In this document: piece after piece, positions 52,224 through 61,654 of the stretch | Layout: every line of letters begins with the position of its first letter | How positions within the stretch are numbered: position 1 is the stretch's first letter | Translations under genes and position numbers: made by a program | Assembly: GCF_003399645.1 (NCBI RefSeq) | Contig: NZ_NBXD01000020.1 | Location: forward strand, 1-64,000 | Source: Subtercola boreus | GTDB lineage: Bacteria > Actinomycetota > Actinomycetes > Actinomycetales > Microbacteriaceae | Reading direction: 5' to 3' | DNA length: 64,000 bases | Notes under the pieces: model-generated | What the model was told of the DNA's origin: nothing | Database searches by the model: none | Seen by the model: the letters and a program-made list of their open reading frames with translations, nothing else

Positions 52224-54137
52224 CTAGGCGTTCGCGTTCTGGCTCTTGACGCGCGAGGCGCTGCGCTGGCGCGCCTGCGCCGAGAGCTCGACCTTGCGGA
52301 TGCGCACCCACTCGGGGGTCACCTCGACGCACTCGTCTTCGCGGGCGAACTCGAGGGACTCCTCGAGCGTGAGCTTGCGGGACGGCGTCATGCGCTCGAA
52401 CGTGTCAGACGTCGACTGGCGCATGTTGGTGAGCTGCTTCTCCTTGGTGATGTTGACGTCCATGTCGTCGGCGCGCGAGTTCTCGCCGATGACCATGCCC
52501 TCGTACACCTCCTGCGTCGGTTCGACGAAGAACGACATGCGCTCCTGCAGGTTGACGATGGCGAACGGCGTCACGACGCCCGAACGGTCGGCCACGATGG
52601 AGCCGTTGTTGCGGGTGACGATGGGGCCGGCCCACGCGTCGTAGCCGTGCGAGATCGCGTTCGCGATGCCGGTGCCACGCGTGGTGGTGAGGAACTCGGT
52701 GCGGAACCCGATGAGCCCACGCGACGGAACGATGAACTCCATGCGGACCCAGCCGGTGCCGTGGTTCTGCATGGTCGTCATCATGCCCTTCCGAGACGCG
52801 AGCAGCTGGGTGATCGCGCCGAGGAACTCCTCGGGCGCATCCACCGTCAGGTGCTCGAACGGCTCATGCGTCTTTCCGTTGACCTGCTTGGTGACCACCT
52901 GCGGCTTGCCCACGGTGAGCTCGAAGCCCTCGCGTCGCATCTGCTCGACGAGGATGGCGAGAGCCAGTTCTCCACGGCCCTGCACCTCCCACGCATCGGG
53001 GCGGCCGATGTCGACGACCTTCAGCGAGACGTTACCGACGAGCTCGCGGTCGAGGCGGTCCTTCACCATGCGGGCGGTGACCTTGGAGCCCTTGGTGCGA
53101 CCGATCATCGGCGACGTGTTCGTGCCGATGGTCATCGAGATGGCGGGGTCGTCGACCGTGATGATCGGCAGCGGCCGAACATCCTCGGGGTCGCTGATCG
53201 TGTCGCCGATGGTGATCTCTTCGATTCCGGCGATGGCGACGATGTCGCCGGGGCCGGCCGTCTCGGTCGGGAAGCGGGTGAGGGCCTTGGTGATCAGAAG
53301 CTCGGTGAGCTTGACGGTCTGTACCGAACCGTCGTGGCGCACCCAGGCGACCTGCTGGCCCTTCTTGATGTGGCCGTTGAAGATGCGGAGCAGGGCGAGG
53401 CGGCCGAGGAACGGTGAGGCGTCGAGGTTGGTGACGTGCGCCTGCAGCGGGTGCTCGTCGTCGTAGACCGGTGCCGGAACGTGCTTCAGGATGGCCTCGA
53501 ACAACGGCTCGAGGTCATCGTTGTCGGGCAGGGTGCCGTTCTCGGGCTTGTTGTTCGAGGCGGCGCCGTTACGGCCAGAGGCGTAGACGATCGGCACGTC
53601 GAGCACAGCGTCGAGGTCGAGGTCGGGGTGGTCGTCCGACATGTCCGAGGCGAGGCCGAGCAGGAGGTCCTGGCTCTCGGCGATGACCTCGTCGATACGG
53701 GCATCCGGGCGGTCGGTCTTGTTGACCAGCAGGATGACCGGGAGGTTCGCCTCGAGCGCCTTGCGGAGCACGAAGCGGGTCTGCGGCAGGGGGCCCTCTG
53801 ACGCGTCGACGAGCAGCACGACGCCATCCACCATGGAGAGGCCGCGCTCGACCTCACCACCGAAGTCGGCGTGGCCCGGGGTGTCGATGACGTTGATGAC
53901 GATGTTCTTGCCATCTGCGTGCTTGCCGCTGTAGAGCACCGAGGTGTTCTTGGCCAGGATGGTGATGCCCTTTTCGCGCTCGAGGTCGTTCGAGTCCATC
54001 ATGCGGTCTTCGCCCTCGAAGTGGGCGTCGAACGAGTTGGTCTGCTTGAGCATCGCGTCGACGAGCGTGGTCTTACCGTGGTCGACGTGGGCAACGATCG
54101 CTACGTTACGTAGGTCATCGCGGGTGGCTGACGCCAT
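52224..54137 (-). CDS. typA: Ribosome-associated GTPase TypA/BipA
   Basis: The 637-aa translational GTPase has G1 [15 protein letters not shown], switch [13 protein letters not shown]-type sequence (here [10 protein letters not shown]), G3 [20 protein letters not shown] and G4 [17 protein letters not shown]-like domains III and V and the TypA-specific C-terminal domain ([19 protein letters not shown]) follow. It acts on 50S assembly and stress growth. GAGG lies nine bases before the ATG. It is transcribed alone, with 169 bp of spacer to the ABC operon, which is read in the same direction and ends upstream of it. Confidence 0.96.
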   Translation of the reverse strand: MASATRDDLRNVAIVAHVDHGKTTLVDAMLKQTNSFDAHFEGEDRMMDSNDLEREKGITILAKNTSVLYSGKHADGKNIVINVIDTPGHADFGGEVERGLSMVDGVVLLVDASEGPLPQTRFVLRKALEANLPVILLVNKTDRPDARIDEVIAESQDLLLGLASDMSDDHPDLDLDAVLDVPIVYASGRNGAASNNKPENGTLPDNDDLEPLFEAILKHVPAPVYDDEHPLQAHVTNLDASPFLGRLALLRIFNGHIKKGQQVAWVRHDGSVQTVKLTELLITKALTRFPTETAGPGDIVAIAGIEEITIGDTISDPEDVRPLPIITVDDPAISMTIGTNTSPMIGRTKGSKVTARMVKDRLDRELVGNVSLKVVDIGRPDAWEVQGRGELALAILVEQMRREGFELTVGKPQVVTKQVNGKTHEPFEHLTVDAPEEFLGAITQLLASRKGMMTTMQNHGTGWVRMEFIVPSRGLIGFRTEFLTTTRGTGIANAISHGYDAWAGPIVTRNNGSIVADRSGVVTPFAIVNLQERMSFFVEPTQEVYEGMVIGENSRADDMDVNITKEKQLTNMRQSTSDTFERMTPSRKLTLEESLEFAREDECVEVTPEWVRIRKVELSAQARQRSASRVKSQNANA

Positions 54138-54306
54138 GGATGATAGTCCTCAAAGTTGTGCGGACTCATACTGGTGGCGAGCCCGCGAATGAACGGGTTG
54201 GGGCTGCGACGCCCGGGGGTTTTCTTCCCTCCGGGGCCAGACCTGACGGCCCAGACCTGACGGCCCAGACCCAGCAGGAGAATACACGCAGGAAGTGAAC
54301 GCGGAG

Positions 54307-56046
54307 TTAGACTCCGAGGGCAATTCCAGCCCCGGGGATCGCATTCAGCAACTCTTTAGTGTATTCCATCTGCGGGCGGTCGAAGACCTCGTCGGTACTC
54401 GCCTTCTCCACAATGCGCCCGCGCTGCATGACGCAGACGTTGTCGGCGATCACCCGCACCACCGCCAGGTCGTGCGTGATGAAGAGGTACGTCAGCCCCA
54501 GCTCGCCCTGCAGGTCGGAGAGCAGCTGCAGAATCTGTGCCTGCACCAGCACGTCGAGTGCCGAGACGGCCTCGTCGAGGATGACGATGTCGGGCTTCAG
54601 CGCCAGAGCCCGAGCGATGGCGACGCGCTGCCGCTGCCCGCCCGAGAGCTCGTTCGGGTACCGGGTCGACAGCGTGGCCGGCAGCGACACCTGCTCGAGC
54701 AGCTCGAGCACGCGCTCACGGCGTGAGGTTCGGTCGCCGATGTTGTGGGTTACCAGGGGCTCGCCGATGGTGTTGCCGATGTTGCGAAGTGGATCGAGCG
54801 ACCCGTAGGGGTCCTGGAAGACGGGCTGCATGCGACGCCGCAGCGCCAGCAGCTCCTTGCCCCTCAGCGGAGCCGTGTCGGTGCCGTTGATGAGGATCTT
54901 GCCGTCGGTGGCGTCTTCGAGGCGCAGGAGCATCTTGGCCACGGTCGACTTGCCCGAGCCAGACTCGCCCACCAGCGCGGTGGTGGTTCCGCGCTCGATG
55001 GCGAAAGACACGTCGTCGACGGCCTTGAAATCACCCTTGGCGCCGCGGATCTTGTAGACCTTGGTGAGGTTCTCGACCACGATCGAGTCCTCGCGCTGGG
55101 GCGCCTCTGCCTGCAGTTCGGCGCGATGTTCGGCAGCCGCGATGAGGTCGAGACCCTCGACCGATCTCGGAGCCGAGTAGTCGAGATCGCCGAGCGAGTG
55201 CGACGACGACTGGATGCGACGCGACGCCAGGCTCGGAGCCGCGGCAACGAGACGCTGGGTGTAGGGGTGCAGCGGGTTCTGGAGGATCTCGCGCGACGGG
55301 CCCGACTCGACGACCTGCCCCTTGTACATCACCACGAGGTGCTCGGCCCGCTCGGCGGCGAGGCCCAGGTCGTGGGTGATGAACAGCAGGGCCGTTCCGA
55401 TCTCGCGGGTGAGCTTGTCGAGGTTGTCGAGAATGGTTCGCTGAACCGTGACGTCGAGAGCAGAGGTCGGCTCGTCGGCGATCAGCAGCTTCGGCCGGGA
55501 CGACAGCCCCATACCGATCAGCACGCGCTGGCGCATTCCGCCCGAGAACTGGTGCGGGAACTGGCGGAGCCGCTTGTCGGCGTCGCCGAGACCGGCCTCC
55601 TTCAGCACCTCGATCGCGTGCTTCTTGATCTCCCGCTTGCCCGTGGCGATTCCGTTGGCCTTGATGGCCTCCTCGACCTGGAAGCCGATGCTCCACACCG
55701 GGTTGAGGTTCGACATCGGGTCCTGCGGCACGAAGCCGATCAGCTTGCCCCGAACGTCTTCCATCTCCTTCTGCGAGAGCTTCGCGAGGTCGCGGCCCTC
55801 GAACAGGATCTCGCCGCCGGTGATGCGACCGGAGCCGGGAAGCAGGTTGATGATCGCGTGCGCGGTGGTGGACTTGCCCGATCCTGATTCGCCCACGATG
55901 GCGAGGGTCTCCCCGGCGCGGAGCGAGAGCGAGGCGCCGCGGACGGCCTGCACGGTGCCGTTCTGGGTCTGGAACCCGACCTGGAGGTTCTTGATCTCGA
56001 GGAGGGGGGCGCCGGCATCCCGGCGCGGGTTGGAAACTGAGCTCAT
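54307..56046 (-). CDS. Fused peptide ABC transporter ATPase (DppD-DppF type)
   Basis: The 579-aa protein carries two complete nucleotide-binding domains. NBD1 has IVGESGSGKSTTAHAII, FVPQDPMSNLNPVWSIGFQV, QFSGGMRQRVLIGMGL and LLIADEPTSALDVTVQ. A oligopeptide-type linker (NPLHPYTQRLVAAAPSL) and a spacer lead to NBD2, with LVGESGSGKSTVAKMLL, PVFQDPYGSLDPLRNIG, ELSGGQRQRVAIARALA and VILDEAVSALDVLVQ. It energises import through the DppB/DppC-type permeases encoded upstream. The ATG overlaps the permease stop as ATGA. Confidence 0.93.
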   Translation of the reverse strand: MSSVSNPRRDAGAPLLEIKNLQVGFQTQNGTVQAVRGASLSLRAGETLAIVGESGSGKSTTAHAIINLLPGSGRITGGEILFEGRDLAKLSQKEMEDVRGKLIGFVPQDPMSNLNPVWSIGFQVEEAIKANGIATGKREIKKHAIEVLKEAGLGDADKRLRQFPHQFSGGMRQRVLIGMGLSSRPKLLIADEPTSALDVTVQRTILDNLDKLTREIGTALLFITHDLGLAAERAEHLVVMYKGQVVESGPSREILQNPLHPYTQRLVAAAPSLASRRIQSSSHSLGDLDYSAPRSVEGLDLIAAAEHRAELQAEAPQREDSIVVENLTKVYKIRGAKGDFKAVDDVSFAIERGTTTALVGESGSGKSTVAKMLLRLEDATDGKILINGTDTAPLRGKELLALRRRMQPVFQDPYGSLDPLRNIGNTIGEPLVTHNIGDRTSRRERVLELLEQVSLPATLSTRYPNELSGGQRQRVAIARALALKPDIVILDEAVSALDVLVQAQILQLLSDLQGELGLTYLFITHDLAVVRVIADNVCVMQRGRIVEKASTDEVFDRPQMEYTKELLNAIPGAGIALGV

Positions 56047-57029
56047 CGGAGTGCTCTCGCTTTCGGGTCGAGTGCTTCTCGAATGACTTCGCCCATCAGA
56101 ATGAAGGCGAACACGGTCACCGACAGTGCAACCGACGGGTAGATCAGGGTCTGCGGATGGGTCCGGATGTCGCGCTGGGCCTGGTTGATCTCGTTGCCCC
56201 ACGACATGATGTCGCTGCCGAGACCCACGCCGAGGAACGACAGCGTCGCTTCGGCCACGATCGCGGCGGCGAGCGAGATGGTCGTGATCGCGATCACCGG
56301 GGCGATCGAGTTGGGCAGCACGTGCCGGAAGAGGATGCGGAGCTTCGACACCCCGAGCGCCTCCGACGCCATGACGTAGTCGCTCTGCTTCACCGACAGG
56401 ATCTCGGCCCTCAGCACGCGCGCCGTCGAGGGCCACGCGAAGATGCCGATGGCGAGCGAGATCGTCCAGACGCTTCGGTACTGGGCGAGAACCGACATGA
56501 TGACCACGGCGGCCAGGATGTAGGGGATGGAGAAGAAGATGTCGCCGATGCGCGACAGCACGGAGTCGATCCAGCCGCCGTAGAAACCGGCGAAGGCACC
56601 GAACACGACACCGAGCACGGTCGTCAGCAGGATGACGATGATGCCGACCGTCAGCGAAGTCGACGTTCCGTTGATGATGCGCGAGTAGACGTCGCAGCCC
56701 TGCTTGGTGAAGCCGAGGGGATGACCGGCGGTGGGCCCACCGTTCGACAGCGCCAGCTGGCAGTCGTTGTTCGGCGCCACGCTGGTGAAGAGCCCGGGGA
56801 AGACGGCGACGACGAGCACCAGCAGGATGAGCACACCCGAGATCCAGAAGATCGGGCGGCGGCGCGCGTCACGCCAGGCATCGATCCAGAGGTTGCTGGG
56901 CTTCTCGGCGACCTTGACGACGTCGATGGCGACGAGCGGGGTCTCCTCGAGGGGCGCGACGAAATGGTTTCGCGAGCGTTCCTGCGTGGCCGGACCGGTG
57001 GAGGGCACCGGAGTGAATTCATTTGACAT
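56043..57029 (-). CDS. Peptide ABC transporter permease (DppC type)
   Basis: The 328-aa inner-membrane protein has an N-terminal cytosolic tail and about six membrane segments. The first is PIFWISGVLILLVLVVAVFP. The OppC_N region is followed by the permease EAA loop SEALGVSKLRILFRHVLPN. It forms the channel with the DppB-type subunit. ATG 57029 was chosen because it starts the family N terminus and overlaps the dppB-type gene by 11 bp; the longer frame is not needed. Confidence 0.93.
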   Translation of the reverse strand: MSNEFTPVPSTGPATQERSRNHFVAPLEETPLVAIDVVKVAEKPSNLWIDAWRDARRRPIFWISGVLILLVLVVAVFPGLFTSVAPNNDCQLALSNGGPTAGHPLGFTKQGCDVYSRIINGTSTSLTVGIIVILLTTVLGVVFGAFAGFYGGWIDSVLSRIGDIFFSIPYILAAVVIMSVLAQYRSVWTISLAIGIFAWPSTARVLRAEILSVKQSDYVMASEALGVSKLRILFRHVLPNSIAPVIAITTISLAAAIVAEATLSFLGVGLGSDIMSWGNEINQAQRDIRTHPQTLIYPSVALSVTVFAFILMGEVIREALDPKARALR

Positions 57030-57948
57030 AGCGGATCCTTGGGTCGAGCAGACCATAGAGCAGGTCGACAGCGAGGTTCACGAGCAGATAGATCAGAACC
57101 ATCACGGTGACGAACGAGACCACCGTGGGCCCTTCACCGCGAATGATCGCCTGGTAGAGAGTATTGCCGACGCCGGGAACGTTGAAGATGCCCTCCGTCA
57201 CGGTCGCGCCGACCAGCAGCACTCCGAAGTCGGTGGCGAGGTAGGTGACCACGGGGATGAGCGAGTTGCGCAGGATGTGCACGGGGATGATGCGGCCGCG
57301 GCCGAGACCCTTGCTGTAGGCCGTTCGCACGAAGTCGAGGCTCGACGTTTCGATCACCGATGACCGGGTGAGCCTGACGATCTGCGCGAAGCTGATGCTC
57401 GCCAGCACGATGGCGGGCAGGATCAGGTCGATGGTGGGTGCGCCCTCCCCCACCGTGGTGCGCGCCCAGCCCAGCTGCACGCCGAAGACGAACTGCGCCA
57501 CGAAGGCGATCACGAAGACCGGAAGCGAGATCAGGATGAGGCTGATGGCGAGCGTCGTTCCGTCGAACAGCTTTCCCTTGCGAAGGCCCGCGACCATTCC
57601 GACGAGGATGCCGGCGATGGTCTCGATGAGCAGGGCGATGACCGCGAGGCGGAGCGTCACCGGGAAGGTGCGTGCGAGGATCTCGGTCACGGGCTGGCCG
57701 GAGAACGAGATGCCGAAGTCACCGCGGAAGATGCCGCCCATGTAGATGAGGTATTGCACGACGAACGGCTGGTCGAGGTGGTACTGGGCCCGGAGCTGGG
57801 CGACGACCGCGGGGTTGGGGGTCTTGTCGCCGAAGAGAGCGATGATCGGGTCGCCCGGCAGGGCGAAGACCATGAAGTAGATGAGGAACGTGGTTCCGAT
57901 GAAGACGGGGATCGCCTGCAGGAGGCGGCGCAGAATATATCCTGCCAT
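57019..57948 (-). CDS. Peptide ABC transporter permease (DppB type)
   Basis: The 309-aa protein starts MAGYILRRLLQAIPVFIGTT with the typical first helix and FALPGDPIIALFGDKTPNP. Six membrane segments are present. The EAA-like loop reads YSKGLGRGRIIPVHILRNSL. It dimerises with the DppC-type permease. It is separated from the binding-protein gene by a strong hairpin. Confidence 0.93.
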   Translation of the reverse strand: MAGYILRRLLQAIPVFIGTTFLIYFMVFALPGDPIIALFGDKTPNPAVVAQLRAQYHLDQPFVVQYLIYMGGIFRGDFGISFSGQPVTEILARTFPVTLRLAVIALLIETIAGILVGMVAGLRKGKLFDGTTLAISLILISLPVFVIAFVAQFVFGVQLGWARTTVGEGAPTIDLILPAIVLASISFAQIVRLTRSSVIETSSLDFVRTAYSKGLGRGRIIPVHILRNSLIPVVTYLATDFGVLLVGATVTEGIFNVPGVGNTLYQAIIRGEGPTVVSFVTVMVLIYLLVNLAVDLLYGLLDPRIRYVK

Positions 57949-57994
57949 CGTGGATCAGCCTTTGATTTGTGGTGGGAAGACACTGGCGTGAAAA

Positions 57995-58020
57995 GGGGCG
58001 GCAGCCTAGGCTGCCGCCCC
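57995..58020 (-). terminator. Intercistronic terminator between the binding-protein and permease genes
   Basis: A perfect 26-bp palindrome (13-bp arms, GGGGCGGCAGCCT and its complement) is followed by TTTT on the minus strand. It lies 17 bp after the stop of the binding-protein gene. Partial termination here would give more binding protein than permease, a common arrangement in ABC importers. Confidence 0.85.
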
Positions 58021-58037
58021 TCGATTCTATGGGCTGA

Positions 58038-59654
58038 CTAGTTCTTGGTGATCTCGTAGTACAGCGGCACGGAGTTCCACCCGAAGTGCACGTTGGAGAC
58101 GGAGGTTCCGTATCCACCGGTCACGTTCGAGTACCAGAGCGGGATGGCCGGGAGGTCCTTGAACAGGATCGCCTGGGCATCCTGGTAGTCCTTGTTGGCC
58201 GCCGCGGTGTCGGACTCGCTGGAGCCCTTGGTGAGCAGAGCGTCGAACGCGGGGTTCGAGTAGTCTCCGTCGTTCGAGCCGGCGTTGGTCGCGTAGATCG
58301 GTCCGAGGAAGTTGAACAGACCGGGGTAGTCGGCCTGCCATCCGGTACGGAACGCGGTCTGGATCGTACGGTCGGTGATCGCGGTGCGAACCTGGGCGAA
58401 CGTCGGTGACGGGGCGCCTGAGGCGTCGATACCGAGGTTGTTCTTCAGGTTGTTCACCACAGCGTCGACCCAGCCCTGGTGGCCGCCGTCAGCGTTGTAC
58501 GCGATCTGGAAAGTACCGGTCCACGGCGAGATGGCGTCGGCCTTGGCCCACAGTGCCTTCGCGTCGTCGGCGTTGTACTTCAGCACGTCGGAGCCTTCGA
58601 TGGAATCGCTCCAGCCGTCGATCACCGGGGAGGTGAAGTCGGAGGCCGGGGTGCGGGTTCCCTCGAAGATCACCTTGGTGATCGTGTCGCGGTCGATGGC
58701 CTCGGAGATGGCCTGGCGACGCAGCTGGCCTTCCTCGCCGCTGAAGTGCGGGAGGCGGCCCGGGATGGTGAACGACTGGAAGATCGCCGCAGGCTGGTTG
58801 ACCGCACGGTCACCGAGGTCGGTGGTGTACGTCTGGTAGGCGCTGTCGGGAATCTGGTCGATCACGTCGACGGCGTTCGACTGCAGGTCGGCGTACGAAG
58901 CGTCTGCGCTGGCGTAGAACTTGATCGTGAGACCACCGTTCTGGGCCTTGCGACCACCGGTGTAGTCGGGGTTCGAGACGAGGTCGATCTGCACGTTGTG
59001 CTGCCACGCGCCGGTCTTGGCCAGCATGTACGGGCCGTTACCGATCGGGTTCTCGCCGAAGGCGGCGACATCCGTCAGTGCGACGGCGGGCAGCGGCATG
59101 AAGGCCGTGTAGCCGAGGCGCAGCGGGAAGTCGGCGTGAGGCGCGGTCAGCGTCACGGTGAACGTGAGGTCGTCGACCTTCTTGAGCCCGGTGAGGGGTG
59201 AGTCGGCGTCGTAGCTGAAGCCCTCGATGTCTTCGAAGAAGTAGCTGTTCAGCTGGGCGTTGCTGAGCAGCGCACCGTACTGCCAGGCGTTGATGAACGA
59301 ATCGGCGTTGACCTCTTCGCCGTTCGTGAACTTCTCGCCCGACTTGATCTTGATCGTGAAGGTCGTGGAGTCGGTCGTCGTGATCGAGTCGGCCATGTCG
59401 TTGACGGCCGCACCCTTCTCGTCGTAGTAGACGAGGCCGGCGAAGACGTTGTCTGTGATCTTTCCGCCACCGGTCTCATTGGTGTTGGTGGGGATCAGCG
59501 GGTTCTGCGGCTCGGAGCCGTTCGTCGTGATGATCGCCGTCGTGTTGGCGCTCGTCGTCGGTGTGCTGGCACCGCCGCCTGAACATCCCGTGAGCACGAG
59601 GGCACTGGCGACAGCCAGAGCCGCAAAGCCCACTCCGTAACGTTTGATTCTCAA
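58038..59654 (-). CDS. Peptide-binding lipoprotein of the ABC transporter (SBP family 5)
   Basis: The 538-aa protein uses a TTG start at 59654 (MRIKRYGVGFAALAVASALV) with AGGAGG five bases before. It has lipobox VLTGC near residue 25. The SBP_bac_5 features are YDEKGAAVNDMADSITTTDS, FTIKIKSGEKFTNGEEVNAD (the classic K-x-x-F-x-(N/D)G-x-x motif), GNGPYMLAKTGAW and a C-terminal AILFKDLPAIPLWYSN. It captures di- or oligopeptides outside the membrane. Codon start choice rules out the upstream ATG 35 codons earlier, which has no lipoprotein signal. Confidence 0.93.
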   Translation of the reverse strand: MRIKRYGVGFAALAVASALVLTGCSGGGASTPTTSANTTAIITTNGSEPQNPLIPTNTNETGGGKITDNVFAGLVYYDEKGAAVNDMADSITTTDSTTFTIKIKSGEKFTNGEEVNADSFINAWQYGALLSNAQLNSYFFEDIEGFSYDADSPLTGLKKVDDLTFTVTLTAPHADFPLRLGYTAFMPLPAVALTDVAAFGENPIGNGPYMLAKTGAWQHNVQIDLVSNPDYTGGRKAQNGGLTIKFYASADASYADLQSNAVDVIDQIPDSAYQTYTTDLGDRAVNQPAAIFQSFTIPGRLPHFSGEEGQLRRQAISEAIDRDTITKVIFEGTRTPASDFTSPVIDGWSDSIEGSDVLKYNADDAKALWAKADAISPWTGTFQIAYNADGGHQGWVDAVVNNLKNNLGIDASGAPSPTFAQVRTAITDRTIQTAFRTGWQADYPGLFNFLGPIYATNAGSNDGDYSNPAFDALLTKGSSESDTAAANKDYQDAQAILFKDLPAIPLWYSNVTGGYGTSVSNVHFGWNSVPLYYEITKN

Positions 59655-59794
59655 AGTTCCTCCTGTGCAAACTGGGCTGATCAGCGTCACGGCTTGTGGC
59701 CGCGCCGCCGAACCGAATGTGTCGCTCGCGATGCGTGTGAGACCCCGCAAAATGCCCACGACCAGCTCTCAGTCGTGCGCGTTGACTACCGAGT

Positions 59795-59823
59795 ACCCTA
59801 AAAGGGGTGGGGGCCAGAGGCAA
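59795..59823 (-). promoter_or_regulatory. Promoter of the peptide ABC transporter operon
   Basis: On the minus strand TTGCCT (59818-59823) and TAGGGT (59795-59800) are separated by 17 bp, a good match for a housekeeping sigma promoter. The leader to the TTG start is about 130 nt. It includes an AT-rich stretch upstream of the -35. Confidence 0.6.
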
Positions 59824-59880
59824 ATGCGCGTGCAAAAAGTTACATACTAGAAACTAAAATCACCGTTTTATTGTGCTCTT

Positions 59881-59897
59881 TGCACATTCTTTGTGCA
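59881..59897. promoter_or_regulatory. Inverted repeat, possible operator of the CPBP gene
   Basis: TGCAC-ATTCTTT-GTGCA lies in the most AT-rich stretch of the window (59845-59915), 30 bp before the CPBP start. The same bases read as two near-identical direct copies, TTTGCACATTC and TTTGTGCATTC. A regulator site is plausible; no factor can be named. Confidence 0.4.
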
Positions 59898-59927
59898 TTC
59901 TTACAAAAAACGCAAGAAAGTGGCGGC

Positions 59928-60698
59928 ATGATGGATCCTCACTCGGTCGGTGACAGTCGCCGGATGCTCGGGCTCGAGGTGCTCGTCGTGCTGGGCCTCT
60001 CGCTCGGTGCTTCGGCCGTCTATTCCGTCGTCTCCCTGCTCAACAAGCTGACCATCGGCGAGACCCTGGCCTCCCAGTCCACGAGCCTGAACGGCGCGTT
60101 GAGCGACCGCCCCACCTTCGACCTGATCTACCAGCTGCTCGCGATCTTCTTCGCCCTGGTTCCGGTCGTCCTCGCGTTCTACCTGCTCGCCCGCTCCGGC
60201 GTGAACCCGTTCCGCCGACTCGGATTCGATGCGCGGCACCCGGGCAGCGACATCCTGCGCGGGGTGTTCCTGGTGCTGGTGATCGGGGTGCCGGGCATCG
60301 CGCTGTACTTCGTCGGACGGGCGCTGGGCATCACCGTGGATGTCTCGGCGGCGCCGGCGAGCACCTACTGGTGGAGCATCCCGGTACTGATCCTGTCGGC
60401 GCTGCGCGCAGCGCTGACCGAGGAGCTCATCGTGGTGGGGTACCTCTACGACCGGCTGGAACGGATGGGCTGGCGGAAGTGGTCCATCATCCTGGCCGCC
60501 GCCGTGCTTCGCGGCAGCTATCACCTCTACCAGGGCTTCGGGCCGTTCATCGGCAATGTCGTGATGGGGGTCGTGTTCGGCTGGCTGTACCTGCGCTGGG
60601 GCAGGGTGGTGCCGCTGGTGATCGCGCACTGGATCATCGACATCGCTTCGTTCGTCGGGTACGCCTGGGCGCTGGCGACCTTTCCGCAGTTCTTCTAG
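59928..60698 (+). CDS. CPBP family intramembrane glutamic protease
   Basis: The 256-aa polytopic protein has about seven membrane segments. The Abi/CPBP motifs are present: LTEELIVVGYLYDRLE (Glu-Glu), SYHLYQGFGPFIGNVVMG (His) and VIAHWIIDIASFVGY (His). Family members process prenylated or other membrane proteins or act in bacteriocin self-immunity. Which applies here is unknown. ATG 59928 was chosen over a start 19 codons earlier because the domain begins here. It is divergent from the peptide transporter operon. Confidence 0.9.
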   Translation: MMDPHSVGDSRRMLGLEVLVVLGLSLGASAVYSVVSLLNKLTIGETLASQSTSLNGALSDRPTFDLIYQLLAIFFALVPVVLAFYLLARSGVNPFRRLGFDARHPGSDILRGVFLVLVIGVPGIALYFVGRALGITVDVSAAPASTYWWSIPVLILSALRAALTEELIVVGYLYDRLERMGWRKWSIILAAAVLRGSYHLYQGFGPFIGNVVMGVVFGWLYLRWGRVVPLVIAHWIIDIASFVGYAWALATFPQFF

Positions 60699-60735
60699 GG
60701 GCGGAGGGCCGGAGGGGGCGGCTCTCGGAGGTGCC

Positions 60736-60752
60736 GGCCGCTGTCAGCGGCC
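60736..60752. terminator. Hairpin between convergent CPBP and pentapeptide genes
   Basis: The hairpin GGCCGCT-GTC-AGCGGCC has a 7-bp stem and no T tract. It may separate the two convergent transcripts. Confidence 0.35.
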
Positions 60753-60781
60753 GTGTAGGCGGCACGGGGATGCCCGCCCTG

Positions 60782-61618
60782 TCAGTAGCCGCCCGGCCCG
60801 TCGCCGTGGCGACCGCCCCCGCGCGAACCGCGGGCACCCCGGACGACCAGCCCCACCACCCCGAGGAGCAGAACCGCGCCCCCACCGATCAGCAGCAGCG
60901 TCAGCGTCTCCCGAGGCAGCCCCTGGCTGGTGCTACCCGAAGCCGCAGCGCCCGTGGTCGCCGGGGCGTCGGTGAACACCGGAACCGGCGGCGCCGTGGT
61001 GGCCGGTGTCGTGACGGAGATCTTCACGAGGGCGGTCGCCGTCTCGTTGGGGCGTGACGACGCAAACGAGCAGACGATGCCCGACATACCGAGCGGGAAG
61101 ATCGCCCCTGACTCGACAGCCTCGCCCGCGATGGTGCAGCCGACCAGGCTGAGCCCCGTCGGAAGCGCCGGCGTGAAGGTGACCGGCGCCCCGTCGGCGG
61201 AGTCGGCGGTCACGTCGACCGTGGCCGGCACGATGCCCGCCCCCGTGAAGTCGGCGCTGACGATGCGCGTGGCGCTGAAGTCGGCGCCCGACAGGTTCGC
61301 GCCGGTGAAGTTCGAGTCTTGAACATCGGCCTTCGCCAGGTCGGCACCCGACAGGTCAGCGCCCTGGAAGGCCGACTGCGCCAGCTTCTCGCCGCTCAGG
61401 TCGGCCCCGGCGCACTGGCTGCCGCCGGCAACCGGGCCGTCGACCGCCCGGTTGATGTCGCAGCCGCCCGACGAGTACACGGGGTCGGCGAGGGCCGGGG
61501 CGGCCGACGCCGCATCGAGCCCGATCAGACCCAGCAGCAGGCCGAGCACCACCCCGCCGCGGGCAGCGAACGAGCGGATGCGCCGGACTCGCCGGACGGG
61601 TTCAGTGTCAAGGGCCAT
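60782..61618 (-). CDS. Exported pentapeptide-repeat protein with C-terminal membrane anchor
   Basis: The 278-aa protein has an N-terminal signal or anchor (GVVLGLLLGLIGLDAASAAP). A short pentapeptide block follows (residues about 70-112: CAGADLSGEKLAQSAFQGAD, LSGADLAKADVQDSNFTGAN, LSGADFSATRIVSADFTGAG). Then come a beta-rich domain with two Cys, a Pro/Thr stalk, and a final helix (LTLLLIGGGAVLLLGVVGLV) before a basic Gly-rich tail. It looks surface-exposed and wall-spanning. Its role is unknown. It is immediately downstream of a -10 hexamer. Confidence 0.82.
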   Translation of the reverse strand: MALDTEPVRRVRRIRSFAARGGVVLGLLLGLIGLDAASAAPALADPVYSSGGCDINRAVDGPVAGGSQCAGADLSGEKLAQSAFQGADLSGADLAKADVQDSNFTGANLSGADFSATRIVSADFTGAGIVPATVDVTADSADGAPVTFTPALPTGLSLVGCTIAGEAVESGAIFPLGMSGIVCSFASSRPNETATALVKISVTTPATTAPPVPVFTDAPATTGAAASGSTSQGLPRETLTLLLIGGGAVLLLGVVGLVVRGARGSRGGGRHGDGPGGY

Positions 61619-61625
61619 CCCTCAC

Positions 61626-61631
61626 ATGCTA
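61626..61631 (-). promoter_or_regulatory. -10 hexamer of a probable leaderless promoter (pentapeptide protein)
   Basis: On the minus strand TAGCAT is followed by 7 nt and then the ATG at 61618. Confidence 0.45.
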
Positions 61632-61654
61632 CCCGACTGAGGAAGGCTCACGGA

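Noticed and set aside
51947-52249. Small plus-strand frame of 100 codons in the typA spacer
   Set aside because: There is no ribosome site, the composition is Pro/Arg/Gly by chance, and it runs into the typA 3' end and its terminator hairpin.
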